Below are positions 1 through 6,873 of a stretch of 13,939 nt of DNA, in pieces. The translations under genes and the position numbers were made by a program. The stretch comes from Candidatus Omnitrophota bacterium (GTDB taxonomy: Bacteria; Omnitrophota; Gorgyraeia; Gygaellales; Profunditerraquicolaceae): positions 1 to 13,939 of the forward strand of contig CAIVOB010000044.1 in the NCBI GenBank assembly GCA_903907475.1, written 5' to 3'. The first letter of the stretch is position 1, and each line of letters begins with the position of its first letter. The notes beneath the pieces were generated by a model that saw only the letters and a list, made by a program, of their open reading frames with translations, did not search any database and was not told the DNA's origin.

Positions 1-306
1 GCGGATATTGATATTCTCGCCCACCCGGGTTTAATTACCGATGACGATACAAAATTAGCCAAAGCACGTAATATATTTTTAGAAATTACCAGCCGCAGAG
101 GACATAACGAAACTAATCAACATATCGTAAATCAGGCGAAAAAATTTGGCGCAAAATTAATTTTAAATAATGACAGCCATAGCCCGGAAGATATTATTAG
201 CCCGGAACAATTAATTAAAATCGGGCTGGATCTGGGGCTAACCCAAATTGAAATTGATAAAATTTATCAAAATACGAAAGATTTCTTAACCAGGAGGGAG
301 CGCTAA
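1..306 (+). CDS. PHP-domain phosphoesterase, C-terminal fragment
   Basis: This is the last 101 codons of a gene whose start lies before the window; it reads in frame from base 1 to TAA at 304-306. It looks like the C-terminal part of a PHP (polymerase and histidinol phosphatase) domain. An early DILAHPG segment and a later NNDSHS segment match the metal-binding His and Asp-x-His motifs that close the PHP barrel in stand-alone members. Family knowledge: such proteins use a multinuclear metal centre to hydrolyse phosphoesters; the substrate here cannot be told. Histidinol phosphatase is one possibility, but small PHP proteins have varied substrates. The stop codon shares one base with the start of the following lipoprotein gene, so the two are probably cotranscribed and translationally coupled. 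The family is fairly secure, the substrate unknown. Confidence 0.8.
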   Translation, partial: ADIDILAHPGLITDDDTKLAKARNIFLEITSRRGHNETNQHIVNQAKKFGAKLILNNDSHSPEDIISPEQLIKIGLDLGLTQIEIDKIYQNTKDFLTRRER

Positions 307-761
307 TGAAAATTTTTAAAAAGTTACTTTTCCTGTCTGCTATCGGCTACCTACTAACGACTGCTTTAATGGGTTGCGCCACGACTTCAAGTAGCAATCT
401 TCAATCTCAGGCGATTTTAAAATTTGCGGATGTCCCAATTCCAGTGGGCTTAAAACCGCTACCGCAAATTTCATATTCTTTTGAAAATGCCGGTGTGCGC
501 GTGGGAGTCTTAAAATATCAGGGCCGCGCTAACATCGATCAAATTATTAATTTCTATAAAGAACAAATGCCGATGTTTAATTGGAACCTGGTAAATATTA
601 TCGAGTATGGCCCGCGGCTCATGAATTTTGAACGCGATAATGAGACCTGTATTATCACTCTACAGATTGCCGGTTTCTGGAACGAGGATGTCTTGGTGAC
701 GCTATCTTTAGGCCCTAAATCCCAGGGATTAACCAAGAAGAATAAAGCACCGCTGAAGTAA
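306..761 (+). CDS. small outer-envelope lipoprotein of unknown function
   Basis: This is a 151-residue protein with a lipoprotein signal: basic start (MKIFKK), hydrophobic stretch and lipobox LMGC, so Cys24 would be lipidated. The mature part is about 128 residues and soluble, with a VPIPVGLKP segment, then a stretch like INFYKEQMPMFNWNLV followed by beta-rich sequence. This resembles small uncharacterised lipoproteins of diderm bacteria that carry a VPxPxG motif and an FYKxxMPxxGW-like motif; I cannot name the family with certainty. The start is well supported: AGGAGGGAG at 292-300 precedes the ATG, which overlaps the upstream stop as TAATG. It is probably the last gene of its operon, since a hairpin follows at 771-797. 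No function is proposed. Confidence 0.8.
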   Translation: MKIFKKLLFLSAIGYLLTTALMGCATTSSSNLQSQAILKFADVPIPVGLKPLPQISYSFENAGVRVGVLKYQGRANIDQIINFYKEQMPMFNWNLVNIIEYGPRLMNFERDNETCIITLQIAGFWNEDVLVTLSLGPKSQGLTKKNKAPLK

Positions 762-770
762 GTAAAGAAC

Positions 771-797
771 ATCCAAAAGTAGCTGACACTTTTGGAT
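771..797 (+). terminator. weak intrinsic terminator-like hairpin
   Basis: A perfect 10-bp inverted repeat, ATCCAAAAGT (771-780) and ACTTTTGGAT (788-797), is separated by a 7-base loop. It sits 10 bases after the lipoprotein stop and before the porin promoter. The stem has only three G-C pairs, and the following sequence is T-rich but has no clean U-tract directly after it, so termination is likely partial. Its position between two transcription units supports the reading. Confidence 0.5.
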
Positions 798-829
798 TTA
801 AAGCTTATTTTTGCGTAAATAAAAAACTC

Positions 830-857
830 TTGACAAACAAAAAGATCTAAGTAGAAT
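830..857 (+). promoter_or_regulatory. sigma-70-type promoter of the porin gene
   Basis: A perfect -35 hexamer TTGACA (830-835) and a -10 hexamer TAGAAT (852-857, five of six consensus bases) are separated by 16 bases. Transcription would begin near 864, giving a leader of about 95 bases before the porin ATG at 958. The promoter lies just after the terminator-like hairpin of the upstream unit, so the porin appears to be its own transcription unit. Confidence 0.7.
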
Positions 858-885
858 AGACATAAGTAACGAGTGAGAAATCATT

Positions 886-936
886 CTAGGCAATACAATT
901 ATTGGCCTAGTTAACTATAAAACCACAACAGTTAAC
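886..936 (+). promoter_or_regulatory. structured 5' leader of the porin mRNA
   Basis: Within the leader, CTAGGCAAT (886-894) can pair with ATTGGCCTAG (901-910), giving a 9-bp stem with one bulged G and a 6-base loop. Directly after it, GTTAACT (910-916) and AGTTAAC (930-936) form a second 7-bp inverted repeat that shares base 910 with the first stem, so the two structures abut or compete. Outer-membrane porin mRNAs in other bacteria often have structured leaders that set mRNA stability or bind small RNAs; no known riboswitch or motif is recognised here. Confidence 0.4.
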
Positions 937-957
937 AAAAAAAGGAGGAGTAAAAAA

Positions 958-2277
958 ATGGGTAAACGCTTGATTGCAATATTAGCGCTTGCTTTAGTAG
1001 TCGGCCTAACTTTTGGCGCCGCCTATGCAGAAGTGCAGAATGTGAAAGTTTCCGGAGATATCAATATTCTCGGAGTATTAAGAAATAATTTTGACCTTGC
1101 TAACCCAGCAACCAATCAGTCTCCCATATCAGCAACAAAAGAGAACGATAAAGCTGGATTTTTCGCTACTCAAACTCGGGTTAGAATTGATGCCGACTTG
1201 ACGGATAACGTTATGGCAACGGTAAGATTAATTAATGAAAGAAATTGGACAAGTGAAACAAATAGTAGCACGGATATTGATCTAGATTTAGCTTATGTTA
1301 CTTTAAAAGAATTTTTATATTCACCTTTAACCTTAACTCTTGGTCGTCAAGAACTAAGATTTGGTAACCAGATGATTATCGGAGCTAACAATACATACAA
1401 TTTCAATGCTGTAAATGGTTTACCTACTGATTTAAGTGAAAGAGCTTCATTTGACGCCTTGCGCGCCACCTTAAATTACGATCCACTGGTAATTGATCTT
1501 GTTTACTCAAAAATTGGTAATTCTAATGTTAATACTAGCAATGATGTTGATTTATTTGGCGTTAATGCTACCTATGATATTAACAAAAAAATCAATGTCC
1601 AAGGATACATTTGGGACAGAAAAGATAAATCAGCTAATGTAGTAATGGGTAAAAAAGATGATACTTACACCGTGGGTGGTTTAGTTACCATTACACCGGT
1701 TGAGAATTTAAAGACCTCTTTAGAAGGTGCTTGGCAATTTGGTAAAAATAGAATTGTCGCTGGTGATGTCACGAGCCGTAATGCATTTGCTCTACAAGCC
1801 AGAGCAGATTATGCTTTTACCAAAATGAAGATGATTCCTGGTTTTGGTGCTAGCTATACTTACTTATCTGGCGATGGTAAACAAGCCGCTTGGGATTCAA
1901 TGTATTATAATGAGAATCTCGGCAACATTGCTTACGCGATTCTTCCTTTTAGCAATATGCATGTAGCTAATTTAAGAGGCAGCGTCAAGCCGATGGAAGA
2001 TGTAACTTTGTCCGCTTTATATGGTTATTACAGGCTTGCTAATACAGTTAATAGTATAACCAGCAATAAAGTTGATAGCAATGGCTTTGCTTACCTCAAT
2101 ACTGTTTTAAATAAAAATAAAAATAACCTTGGACAAGAAGTTGATTTAACGGTTGCTTATGACTACACGGAAGATGTGCAGTTAGGTTTAACGATGGGTT
2201 GCTTTGCTCCCGGAGATGCTTTCCCGGATAGCCGTTTGGCGACTCAAGCTGTTGCATCAATGAAAGTAACATTCTAA
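958..2277 (+). CDS. outer-membrane beta-barrel porin, alginate-export family-like
   Basis: This is a 439-residue exported protein. The Sec signal peptide ends in AYA, with likely cleavage after Ala24. The mature part has alternating polar and hydrophobic strands separated by Asn/Asp-rich turns. The segment GRQELRFGNQMIIG (about residues 127-140) closely resembles a hallmark of alginate-export (AlgE-like) family porins, and the C-terminus ends in MKVTF, the terminal-Phe beta-signal used by the BAM machinery. The size suits a barrel of roughly 16-18 strands. A perfect AGGAGGAG (943-950) seven bases before ATG fixes the start. It has its own promoter and a strong terminator, so it is monocistronic and likely highly expressed. 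Codon use is richer in A/T third bases than in the downstream operon. Despite the family name, alginate transport is not implied; such porins are common general or substrate-specific channels in environmental diderms. Confidence 0.8.
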   Translation: MGKRLIAILALALVVGLTFGAAYAEVQNVKVSGDINILGVLRNNFDLANPATNQSPISATKENDKAGFFATQTRVRIDADLTDNVMATVRLINERNWTSETNSSTDIDLDLAYVTLKEFLYSPLTLTLGRQELRFGNQMIIGANNTYNFNAVNGLPTDLSERASFDALRATLNYDPLVIDLVYSKIGNSNVNTSNDVDLFGVNATYDINKKINVQGYIWDRKDKSANVVMGKKDDTYTVGGLVTITPVENLKTSLEGAWQFGKNRIVAGDVTSRNAFALQARADYAFTKMKMIPGFGASYTYLSGDGKQAAWDSMYYNENLGNIAYAILPFSNMHVANLRGSVKPMEDVTLSALYGYYRLANTVNSITSNKVDSNGFAYLNTVLNKNKNNLGQEVDLTVAYDYTEDVQLGLTMGCFAPGDAFPDSRLATQAVASMKVTF

Positions 2278-2298
2278 GAAATTGATCGAGCGACACTT

Positions 2299-2335
2299 AA
2301 ACCCTCGGAGGGTGAAAATCCTCCGAGGGTTTTTT
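2299..2335 (+). terminator. strong rho-independent terminator after the porin
   Basis: The stem is 13 bp: 2299-2311 pairs perfectly with 2320-2332, with core ACCCTCGGAGG and its complement. The loop is 8 bases (GTGAAAAT), and six consecutive T residues run from 2330 to 2335. It begins 21 bases after the porin stop. This is the clearest terminator in the window and separates the porin from the biosynthetic operon. Confidence 0.95.
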
Positions 2336-2366
2336 ACTATTGCGCTACTTAGCGCGTACCAATCTC

Positions 2367-3098
2367 ATGTCAAAAAACAAAAAAATTGCTTTAATTATTG
2401 GTGGAAGCAGAGGAATTGGTAAAGCCATTGCTTTACGCTTAGCCAAATCCGGATTTGATCTTTGGCTCACCTACCGCAACAATCACGTTGCCGCAGAGGC
2501 GACAAAGAAAGAAATTGAGCAACTGGGAAGCACTTGCACGCTGTTTTCTTTTGACGTTAGCAACTACGAAGCCACTAAAACCGCATTAGGCAAGGTTACC
2601 GATACCACTGCACCAGACGTTTTAGTCTTTAATGCCGGCGTGGCGCGGGATAACCTGATGGTCTGGATGACCAAAGAAGAGTGGGATACGGTTATTTCCA
2701 CAAATTTAAATGGTTTTTATAATATTATGCACGTTTTGCTTTTTCCAATGTTAAGGGAAAAACGCGGCCGGATTGTAATTATTTCCTCAACTTCCGGTCA
2801 AATTGGCCAAGCAGGACAAGTTAATTATTCCGCTTCCAAGGCCGGCTTAATTGGCGCCGCCAAGGCTTTAGCGCGCGAAGTCGGCAAAAAAAATATTTAC
2901 GTTAATGTCGTCTGTCCGGGAGTAATCGAAACCGAAATGACTGATAATTTACCCAAAGATAAAATTTTACCTTTAATTCCTTTAGGACGTTTCGGTAAAA
3001 CGGAAGATGTAGCGAGTGTGGTAAATTTTTTATGTTGCGAAGAAAATATGTATATCCATGGCCAAGTAATCGGCATTAACGGCGGCTTGGCAATTTAG
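2367..3098 (+). CDS. fabG: 3-oxoacyl-ACP reductase (FabG-type ketoreductase)
   Basis: This is a 243-residue short-chain dehydrogenase, the usual FabG length. It should reduce the 3-keto group of ACP-bound intermediates with NAD(P)H in the cytoplasm. Visible motifs: the Rossmann glycine motif GGSRGIGKAIA near the N-terminus, the NAG motif in FNAGVARDN, and a catalytic Ser141, Tyr154 and Lys158 in ISSTSG and NYSASKAG, with the PGVIETEMT segment after the active site. I chose the ATG at 2367; an in-frame TTG at 2340 would add nine residues but lies in the edge of the upstream terminator and has no family support. No good Shine-Dalgarno precedes either start. It is the first gene of the polyene-type operon, where it would act with the downstream ketosynthase, ACP and dehydratases (role like ApeQ of aryl-polyene clusters). 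It could alternatively serve housekeeping fatty-acid synthesis, which the context makes less likely. Confidence 0.92.
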   Translation: MSKNKKIALIIGGSRGIGKAIALRLAKSGFDLWLTYRNNHVAAEATKKEIEQLGSTCTLFSFDVSNYEATKTALGKVTDTTAPDVLVFNAGVARDNLMVWMTKEEWDTVISTNLNGFYNIMHVLLFPMLREKRGRIVIISSTSGQIGQAGQVNYSASKAGLIGAAKALAREVGKKNIYVNVVCPGVIETEMTDNLPKDKILPLIPLGRFGKTEDVASVVNFLCCEENMYIHGQVIGINGGLAI

Positions 3099-3108
3099 AT
3101 TTTTCTCC

Positions 3109-4611
3109 ATGAAAAAATATGATCAAATAGTTGTCGGAGGCGGGGTGAGCGGTTTAACCTTAAGCCTGCTTCTAGCCAAAAATGGCAAAAAAGTACTGCT
3201 CTTAGAAAAAGGCCCGCATTTGGGCGGTAGCCTCATACGTTTTTATAAAAAAAATATTCCTTTTGATACTGGTTTCCATTTTACGGCCGGATTTTCTCGC
3301 GGTGGAATTTTATCCGAGATGCTTAAAGTTTTAGGCATCCAAGATCAGATTAAGCCGATTTTTCTTTCCGCTCCGGGGAGCGGAGTTTTTGTCTTTGAAA
3401 AAGACAATTTAGTTTATGATATGCCTTCCGGGACCGAGAATTTTCGCTTAAAATTACATCAATATTTTCCTCAAGAAATCCAAGCGATCGATGCTTATTT
3501 TTTAAAAGTCAAAAAAGTCTACCAAGCGACGATTTCACTGGATCTGCGTAAAATTGGGCTACACGCGCAAGCGGTGGATGAAGATTATCTTAGCCTCCAG
3601 GAAGTTTTGGATGCTTTAACTACTAATGTACATCTTAAAGCATTACTTTCGGCATTTTGTGTTTGCTACGGGGCAAACCCGAAGGAAACATCATTCGCCA
3701 ATCATGCCCGCGTTGCCGGAGGCCTTTATGAGTCGGTGGCGCGCATTGAAAACGGCGGAGAGGCATTTATTCGGGCTTTTAACGAGCGCTTTAGCCAATC
3801 TAACATCGAGGTTTGTTGCAACACGACAATTAGTGAATGCGCCGAGATTAAAAATGACGCGGTGGGCAGATTTATTCTCAGTAATGGAGAGAGCGTCACG
3901 GCAACAGAGTGCACCTTTACGATTCATCCCCAGGAAGTTTTAAAAATTCTCCCCCGCCAATATTTCAGAAAGGCATTTTTAGAACGTGTCGCGGCTTTTG
4001 AAACATCTTATGGGTTTTTTTCGGTTTTTGGGATTGTGGAAAATGCTTGCCCTAACGAATTTGGCCCCAGCATTACTTCGCTTTTACCATCGACAAATTT
4101 AAATACTTTACTTGATCCAAACCAAAAAGAGGATACCGCTTTGGCAATTATCCGCAGCGTCGAAGCCGGAAAGGACGGCAAAAAATATTGCGTCGTCAAT
4201 GCTTTCCAACCGGAATTTTATTCCAATCTTAAACAGTGGGCAGATTCTTCAATCGGAAAGCGGCCGGCGGCATATAACGAGTACAAGGCGCGCCAGGCCC
4301 AAAGAATCACCGAGCGCTTTTCTAATTTTTTTCCACAATACCGTAATGATTTTAAGATCATCGACGCGGCATCAGTTTTAACCTTCCGGGATTATTTATT
4401 CTCTCCTGAAGGTAACGCTTACGGAATAAAGCAGAAAATGGGCCAATTTAATCTTTTTGGTAAATTGCCGCTGGTTAATATTTATGTTGCCGGCCAAAGC
4501 GCGGTTTTACCAGGTATTGTCGGAGCAATGTTATCATCTTTTATTGTCGCCCGAAATTTAATCGGAAAAGAAGAATTTAACCATTTTATTGCCGGAGAAC
4601 TAACAAATTGA
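3109..4611 (+). CDS. CrtI/phytoene-desaturase-like FAD-dependent oxidoreductase
   Basis: This is a 500-residue flavoprotein. The N-terminal dinucleotide-binding motif is VVGGGVSGLTLSLLLAKNG followed by LLLEK, whose acidic residue would hold the FAD ribose, and then LGGS. The C-terminal segment YVAGQSAVLPGIVGAMLSS matches the second FAD contact of the amine-oxidase/CrtI superfamily (phytoene desaturases, carotenoid isomerases, retinol saturases). These enzymes desaturate, saturate or isomerise long conjugated chains. Here it sits ten bases after the ketoreductase and overlaps the ketosynthase start by four bases, so a polyene or acyl chain is a likely substrate; that is inference. No carotenoid gene (phytoene synthase, cyclase) is nearby, which argues against ordinary carotenoid synthesis. 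The start ATG at 3109 lacks a visible Shine-Dalgarno and probably relies on coupling. Standard aryl-polyene clusters, as I know them, do not carry this gene. The exact reaction is unknown. Confidence 0.8.
   Translation: MKKYDQIVVGGGVSGLTLSLLLAKNGKKVLLLEKGPHLGGSLIRFYKKNIPFDTGFHFTAGFSRGGILSEMLKVLGIQDQIKPIFLSAPGSGVFVFEKDNLVYDMPSGTENFRLKLHQYFPQEIQAIDAYFLKVKKVYQATISLDLRKIGLHAQAVDEDYLSLQEVLDALTTNVHLKALLSAFCVCYGANPKETSFANHARVAGGLYESVARIENGGEAFIRAFNERFSQSNIEVCCNTTISECAEIKNDAVGRFILSNGESVTATECTFTIHPQEVLKILPRQYFRKAFLERVAAFETSYGFFSVFGIVENACPNEFGPSITSLLPSTNLNTLLDPNQKEDTALAIIRSVEAGKDGKKYCVVNAFQPEFYSNLKQWADSSIGKRPAAYNEYKARQAQRITERFSNFFPQYRNDFKIIDAASVLTFRDYLFSPEGNAYGIKQKMGQFNLFGKLPLVNIYVAGQSAVLPGIVGAMLSSFIVARNLIGKEEFNHFIAGELTN
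3367..3390 (+). repeat. terminator-like inverted repeat inside the CrtI-like gene
   Basis: TCCGCTCC (3367-3374) and GGAGCGGA (3377-3384) are perfect reverse complements; sterically the hairpin would be 7 bp with a 4-base loop. A G and five T residues follow (3386-3390). This resembles an intrinsic terminator but lies within the coding sequence, where ribosomes would normally disrupt it. Confidence 0.35.
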
Positions 4612-5828
4612 AAAGAGTCGCGATTACCGGAGCAGGCGTCATTACTCCTTTAGGCAATAATGTCGCCACACTTATTAACGGCCTAGAACAGGGAAAAAAC
4701 TCTACGGTTTATATTCCGGAGTGGGAAAAATATAAAGGATTACGCTCATTAGTCGGAGCACCGGCGGTTTTAGAAAATGAAAAATTAATTCCCCGGCAAA
4801 ATCGCCGCTCGATGGGCCGGCTCAGTATTTTTGCCGTCCAAGCGGCAGAGCAGGCACTCCGTGACGCTAATATCCCTCAAGACGCATTATCTGGCGGCCG
4901 GCTAGGCTGCGTCATCGGCTCGACCATGGGCAGCGCGGAAAGTATTGCCGAAGCTTTTGAAACGCTACTTCCGGATAATGATCTTTCTAAACTTACCTCA
5001 ACTAAATTTTTCCAATGCGTTTCGCATACCGCTGCCTTAAACGTCGGACAATGCCTAGGCATTACCGGAACGGTAATGTCCACTAATGCCGCTTGCGCTT
5101 CGGCACTACAAGCAATTGGCACCGGATACGACTTGATTCGCCTGGGAGAACAGGATATAATGCTCTGCGGGGGCGCGGAAGGTTTGCATCCCACAGTCGT
5201 CGGTTCTTTTGATGTCCTTTTTGCCACTTCCACTAAGTTTAACCAAAACCCAAAAGCTACTCCGCGGCCTTTTGATGCCCAGCGTGATGGGCTAGTTTGC
5301 GGTGAAGGCAGCGGAATTGTCGTCTTAGAAGATTATGACTGCGCTAAAAAAAGAGGCGCCAAAATTTACGCGGAAATTATCGGATTTAACAGTTTTGGTA
5401 ATGGCAGCCATGTGAGCGAATCCAGTCGCGAAGCGATTACAGCTTGTATCAAAGAAACTTTAAAAAGAGCGCAAGTGAGCCCTCAGGAGATTGATTACAT
5501 TAACGCGCATGCTACTGCCACAATTCAAGGGGACAAGGAAGAGGCCGCTGCACTGCGCGAAATTTTCGGAGCAAACGTTCCGGTAAGTAGCCTCAAAGGA
5601 AATCTTGGCCACACTTTAGGCGCATCCGGAGCAATCGAATTAATCGCCTCGTTGATGATGATGGAAAAAAGTATTATTTATCCGACTTTAAATTTAACCT
5701 CGCCCGATAAAGAGTGCCAGGGGATAAATCATATCATGCAACCGTTAAGAAAAAAAATAAACCTGCTGCTCAAAAATTGTTTTGCTTTTGGCGGAATCAA
5801 CGCCAGCTTAGTTTGTAAAAAAGAGTAA
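4608..5828 (+). CDS. beta-ketoacyl-ACP synthase, FabF/ApeO-like
   Basis: This 406-residue ketosynthase catalyses decarboxylative condensation of malonyl-ACP with the growing chain. The thiolase-fold active site is complete: nucleophile Cys163 in AACASAL, His301 in NAHATA, Lys330 and His335 in SLKGNLGHTLGASG. The VCGEGSGIVVLE segment typical of FabF-type enzymes is also present. It starts at TTG (4608), supported by the family-typical N-terminus MKRVAITGAGVITPLG and by GGAG at 4594-4597; the start overlaps the preceding TGA by four bases (TTGA). The rare start codon may lower its yield. The intact Cys shows it is a true condensing enzyme and not a chain-length factor; no partner chain-length factor is seen in the window. 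It could also be a stand-alone FabF, but the ACP, ligase and exporter context favours a dedicated polyene ketosynthase. Confidence 0.9.
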   Translation: MKRVAITGAGVITPLGNNVATLINGLEQGKNSTVYIPEWEKYKGLRSLVGAPAVLENEKLIPRQNRRSMGRLSIFAVQAAEQALRDANIPQDALSGGRLGCVIGSTMGSAESIAEAFETLLPDNDLSKLTSTKFFQCVSHTAALNVGQCLGITGTVMSTNAACASALQAIGTGYDLIRLGEQDIMLCGGAEGLHPTVVGSFDVLFATSTKFNQNPKATPRPFDAQRDGLVCGEGSGIVVLEDYDCAKKRGAKIYAEIIGFNSFGNGSHVSESSREAITACIKETLKRAQVSPQEIDYINAHATATIQGDKEEAAALREIFGANVPVSSLKGNLGHTLGASGAIELIASLMMMEKSIIYPTLNLTSPDKECQGINHIMQPLRKKINLLLKNCFAFGGINASLVCKKE

Positions 5829-5866
5829 TGGAAGTGAATTTTTAAGAATACCAATAGGAGGAACTA

Positions 5867-6124
5867 ATGACCGAACAAGATGTAATACGCCTGGTAAATG
5901 AAGTTTTCGTGGATTCCTTTGAAATTGAAAAATCCCGGCTCGTTCCGGAAGCCAATATTTTTATGGACCTAGGATTAGACAGCCTGGATATCGTGGATTT
6001 AGTGGTCGCGCTACAAAAGAAATTCGGCGTTACCATTCGTGACGATGAGAGAGTGCGCACCATCCGCACGCTCGGGGATCTGCAACAGTTTATTCTGACC
6101 TTAAAAAAAGAAATTGGAAAATAA
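5867..6124 (+). CDS. acyl carrier protein
   Basis: This is an 85-residue acidic-helical ACP. The phosphopantetheine site is Ser39 in DLGLDSLDIVDLV, the classic GxDS motif with a following Leu, and the helix-III region VTIRDDERVRTIRTLGDL is typical. It would carry starter and chain intermediates as thioesters. AGGAGGA at 5856-5862 lies four bases before the ATG, the best ribosome site in the operon and consistent with the high copy number such a carrier needs. It follows the ketosynthase by 38 bases, the longest gap in the operon, and its stop overlaps the acyltransferase start by one base (TAATG). The dedicated position indicates it serves this pathway and not general fatty-acid synthesis. 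Confidence 0.93.
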   Translation: MTEQDVIRLVNEVFVDSFEIEKSRLVPEANIFMDLGLDSLDIVDLVVALQKKFGVTIRDDERVRTIRTLGDLQQFILTLKKEIGK

Positions 6125-6873
6125 TGCGATTTTTACGCATCGCCTGGTTAAATTTTTGTTTTTACCCGTTCTTTATTATATTTTCTTTAATCGCATTTGT
6201 AAGTTTCGGCTGTTTGATTATTCTTTCCATACCTTTTTTATCCAAACGTAAAATCTTTAAATTCTTACGTTTAGCGATTCGTTGGTATGGGGCAGCGATT
6301 ATTCGTATTTTGCCTTGGCCATTAATTCGTTTAGAATATAAAAATTTCGGCCAAAATGACCCGTCCGGGCCGTATTTATTTATTTCTAATCACCGCTCCG
6401 CTTGTGATCCATTTTTAATGGGCGTTTTTCCTTATGAAATCGTGCAAGTAGTAAATATTTGGCCTTTTCGCTTGCCAGCGTTAGGAATAATTGCTAAAAT
6501 TGCCGGATACTTAAGTGTTAGAGAAATGCCTTATGAAGAATTTGCAAAAAAAACTCTTCAATTAATTGATGCTGGAGTTTCGCTGGCGGCATTTCCGGAA
6601 GGTACCCGCGCGCGGCATAAATCCGTAGGCCAGTTTCATAGCGCAATCTTCCGTACCGCGCTAGAGACGCACGCGGCGATTGTTCCGGTATGTATCACCG
6701 GCAATGAGCGCGTGCCACCAATTGGTTCGCCTTTTTTACGGCCGAGTTTAATTAAAATTCACCGCCTCCCGGCAATCACTTGGGAGGAATATAAAACTTT
6801 TAATGCCTTTAAGCTTAAAAATTATTGTCGCGCTATAATCGCCAAAGAAGTACTGCTCATGGACCAAACGTGA
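6124..6873 (+). CDS. PlsC-type 1-acylglycerol-phosphate acyltransferase-like
   Basis: This 249-residue membrane-associated acyltransferase has one or two N-terminal hydrophobic segments (about residues 8-40). It carries the two signature blocks of the PlsC/LPLAT family: NHRSACD, an H-x4-D catalytic motif (His90 and Asp95), and FPEGTR (157-162), the phosphate-binding block. Family members transfer an acyl chain from ACP or CoA to an alcohol, most often lysophosphatidate. Aryl-polyene clusters contain acyltransferases of this kind that are thought to attach the chain to a lipid or glycan anchor, and that role fits here. It overlaps the ACP gene by one base and the ligase start by one base (TGATG). 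The acceptor cannot be read from sequence. A housekeeping PlsC is possible but unlikely in this position. Confidence 0.88.
   Translation: MRFLRIAWLNFCFYPFFIIFSLIAFVSFGCLIILSIPFLSKRKIFKFLRLAIRWYGAAIIRILPWPLIRLEYKNFGQNDPSGPYLFISNHRSACDPFLMGVFPYEIVQVVNIWPFRLPALGIIAKIAGYLSVREMPYEEFAKKTLQLIDAGVSLAAFPEGTRARHKSVGQFHSAIFRTALETHAAIVPVCITGNERVPPIGSPFLRPSLIKIHRLPAITWEEYKTFNAFKLKNYCRAIIAKEVLLMDQT

Noticed and set aside
958..2277. An alginate export role for the porin
   Set aside because: The family-like motif is real, but no alginate polymerase, epimerase or lyase gene is nearby, so only a general porin role is claimed.
2340..2366. TTG start giving the ketoreductase nine extra residues
   Set aside because: The extension (MRYLARTNL) matches no FabG N-terminus, begins at the edge of the porin terminator and has no ribosome site; the ATG at 2367 gives a normal length.
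3626..3943. 105-codon open frame on the plus strand, out of frame with the CrtI-like gene
   Set aside because: It is fully inside the continuous 500-codon flavoprotein gene, with a composition typical of a frame shadow.
3109..4611. A carotenoid biosynthesis locus
   Set aside because: Only the CrtI-like gene hints at it; there is no phytoene synthase, cyclase or prenyltransferase, and the neighbours are all polyketide/fatty-acid type.
4877..5233. 118-codon open frame on the minus strand
   Set aside because: It is antisense to the ketosynthase active-site region, whose motifs are intact; it has no recognisable domain or ribosome site.
6825..6872. TTG start giving the ligase sixteen extra residues
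   Set aside because: It lies inside the acyltransferase gene, while the ATG at 6873 makes the one-base TGATG overlap typical of this operon.
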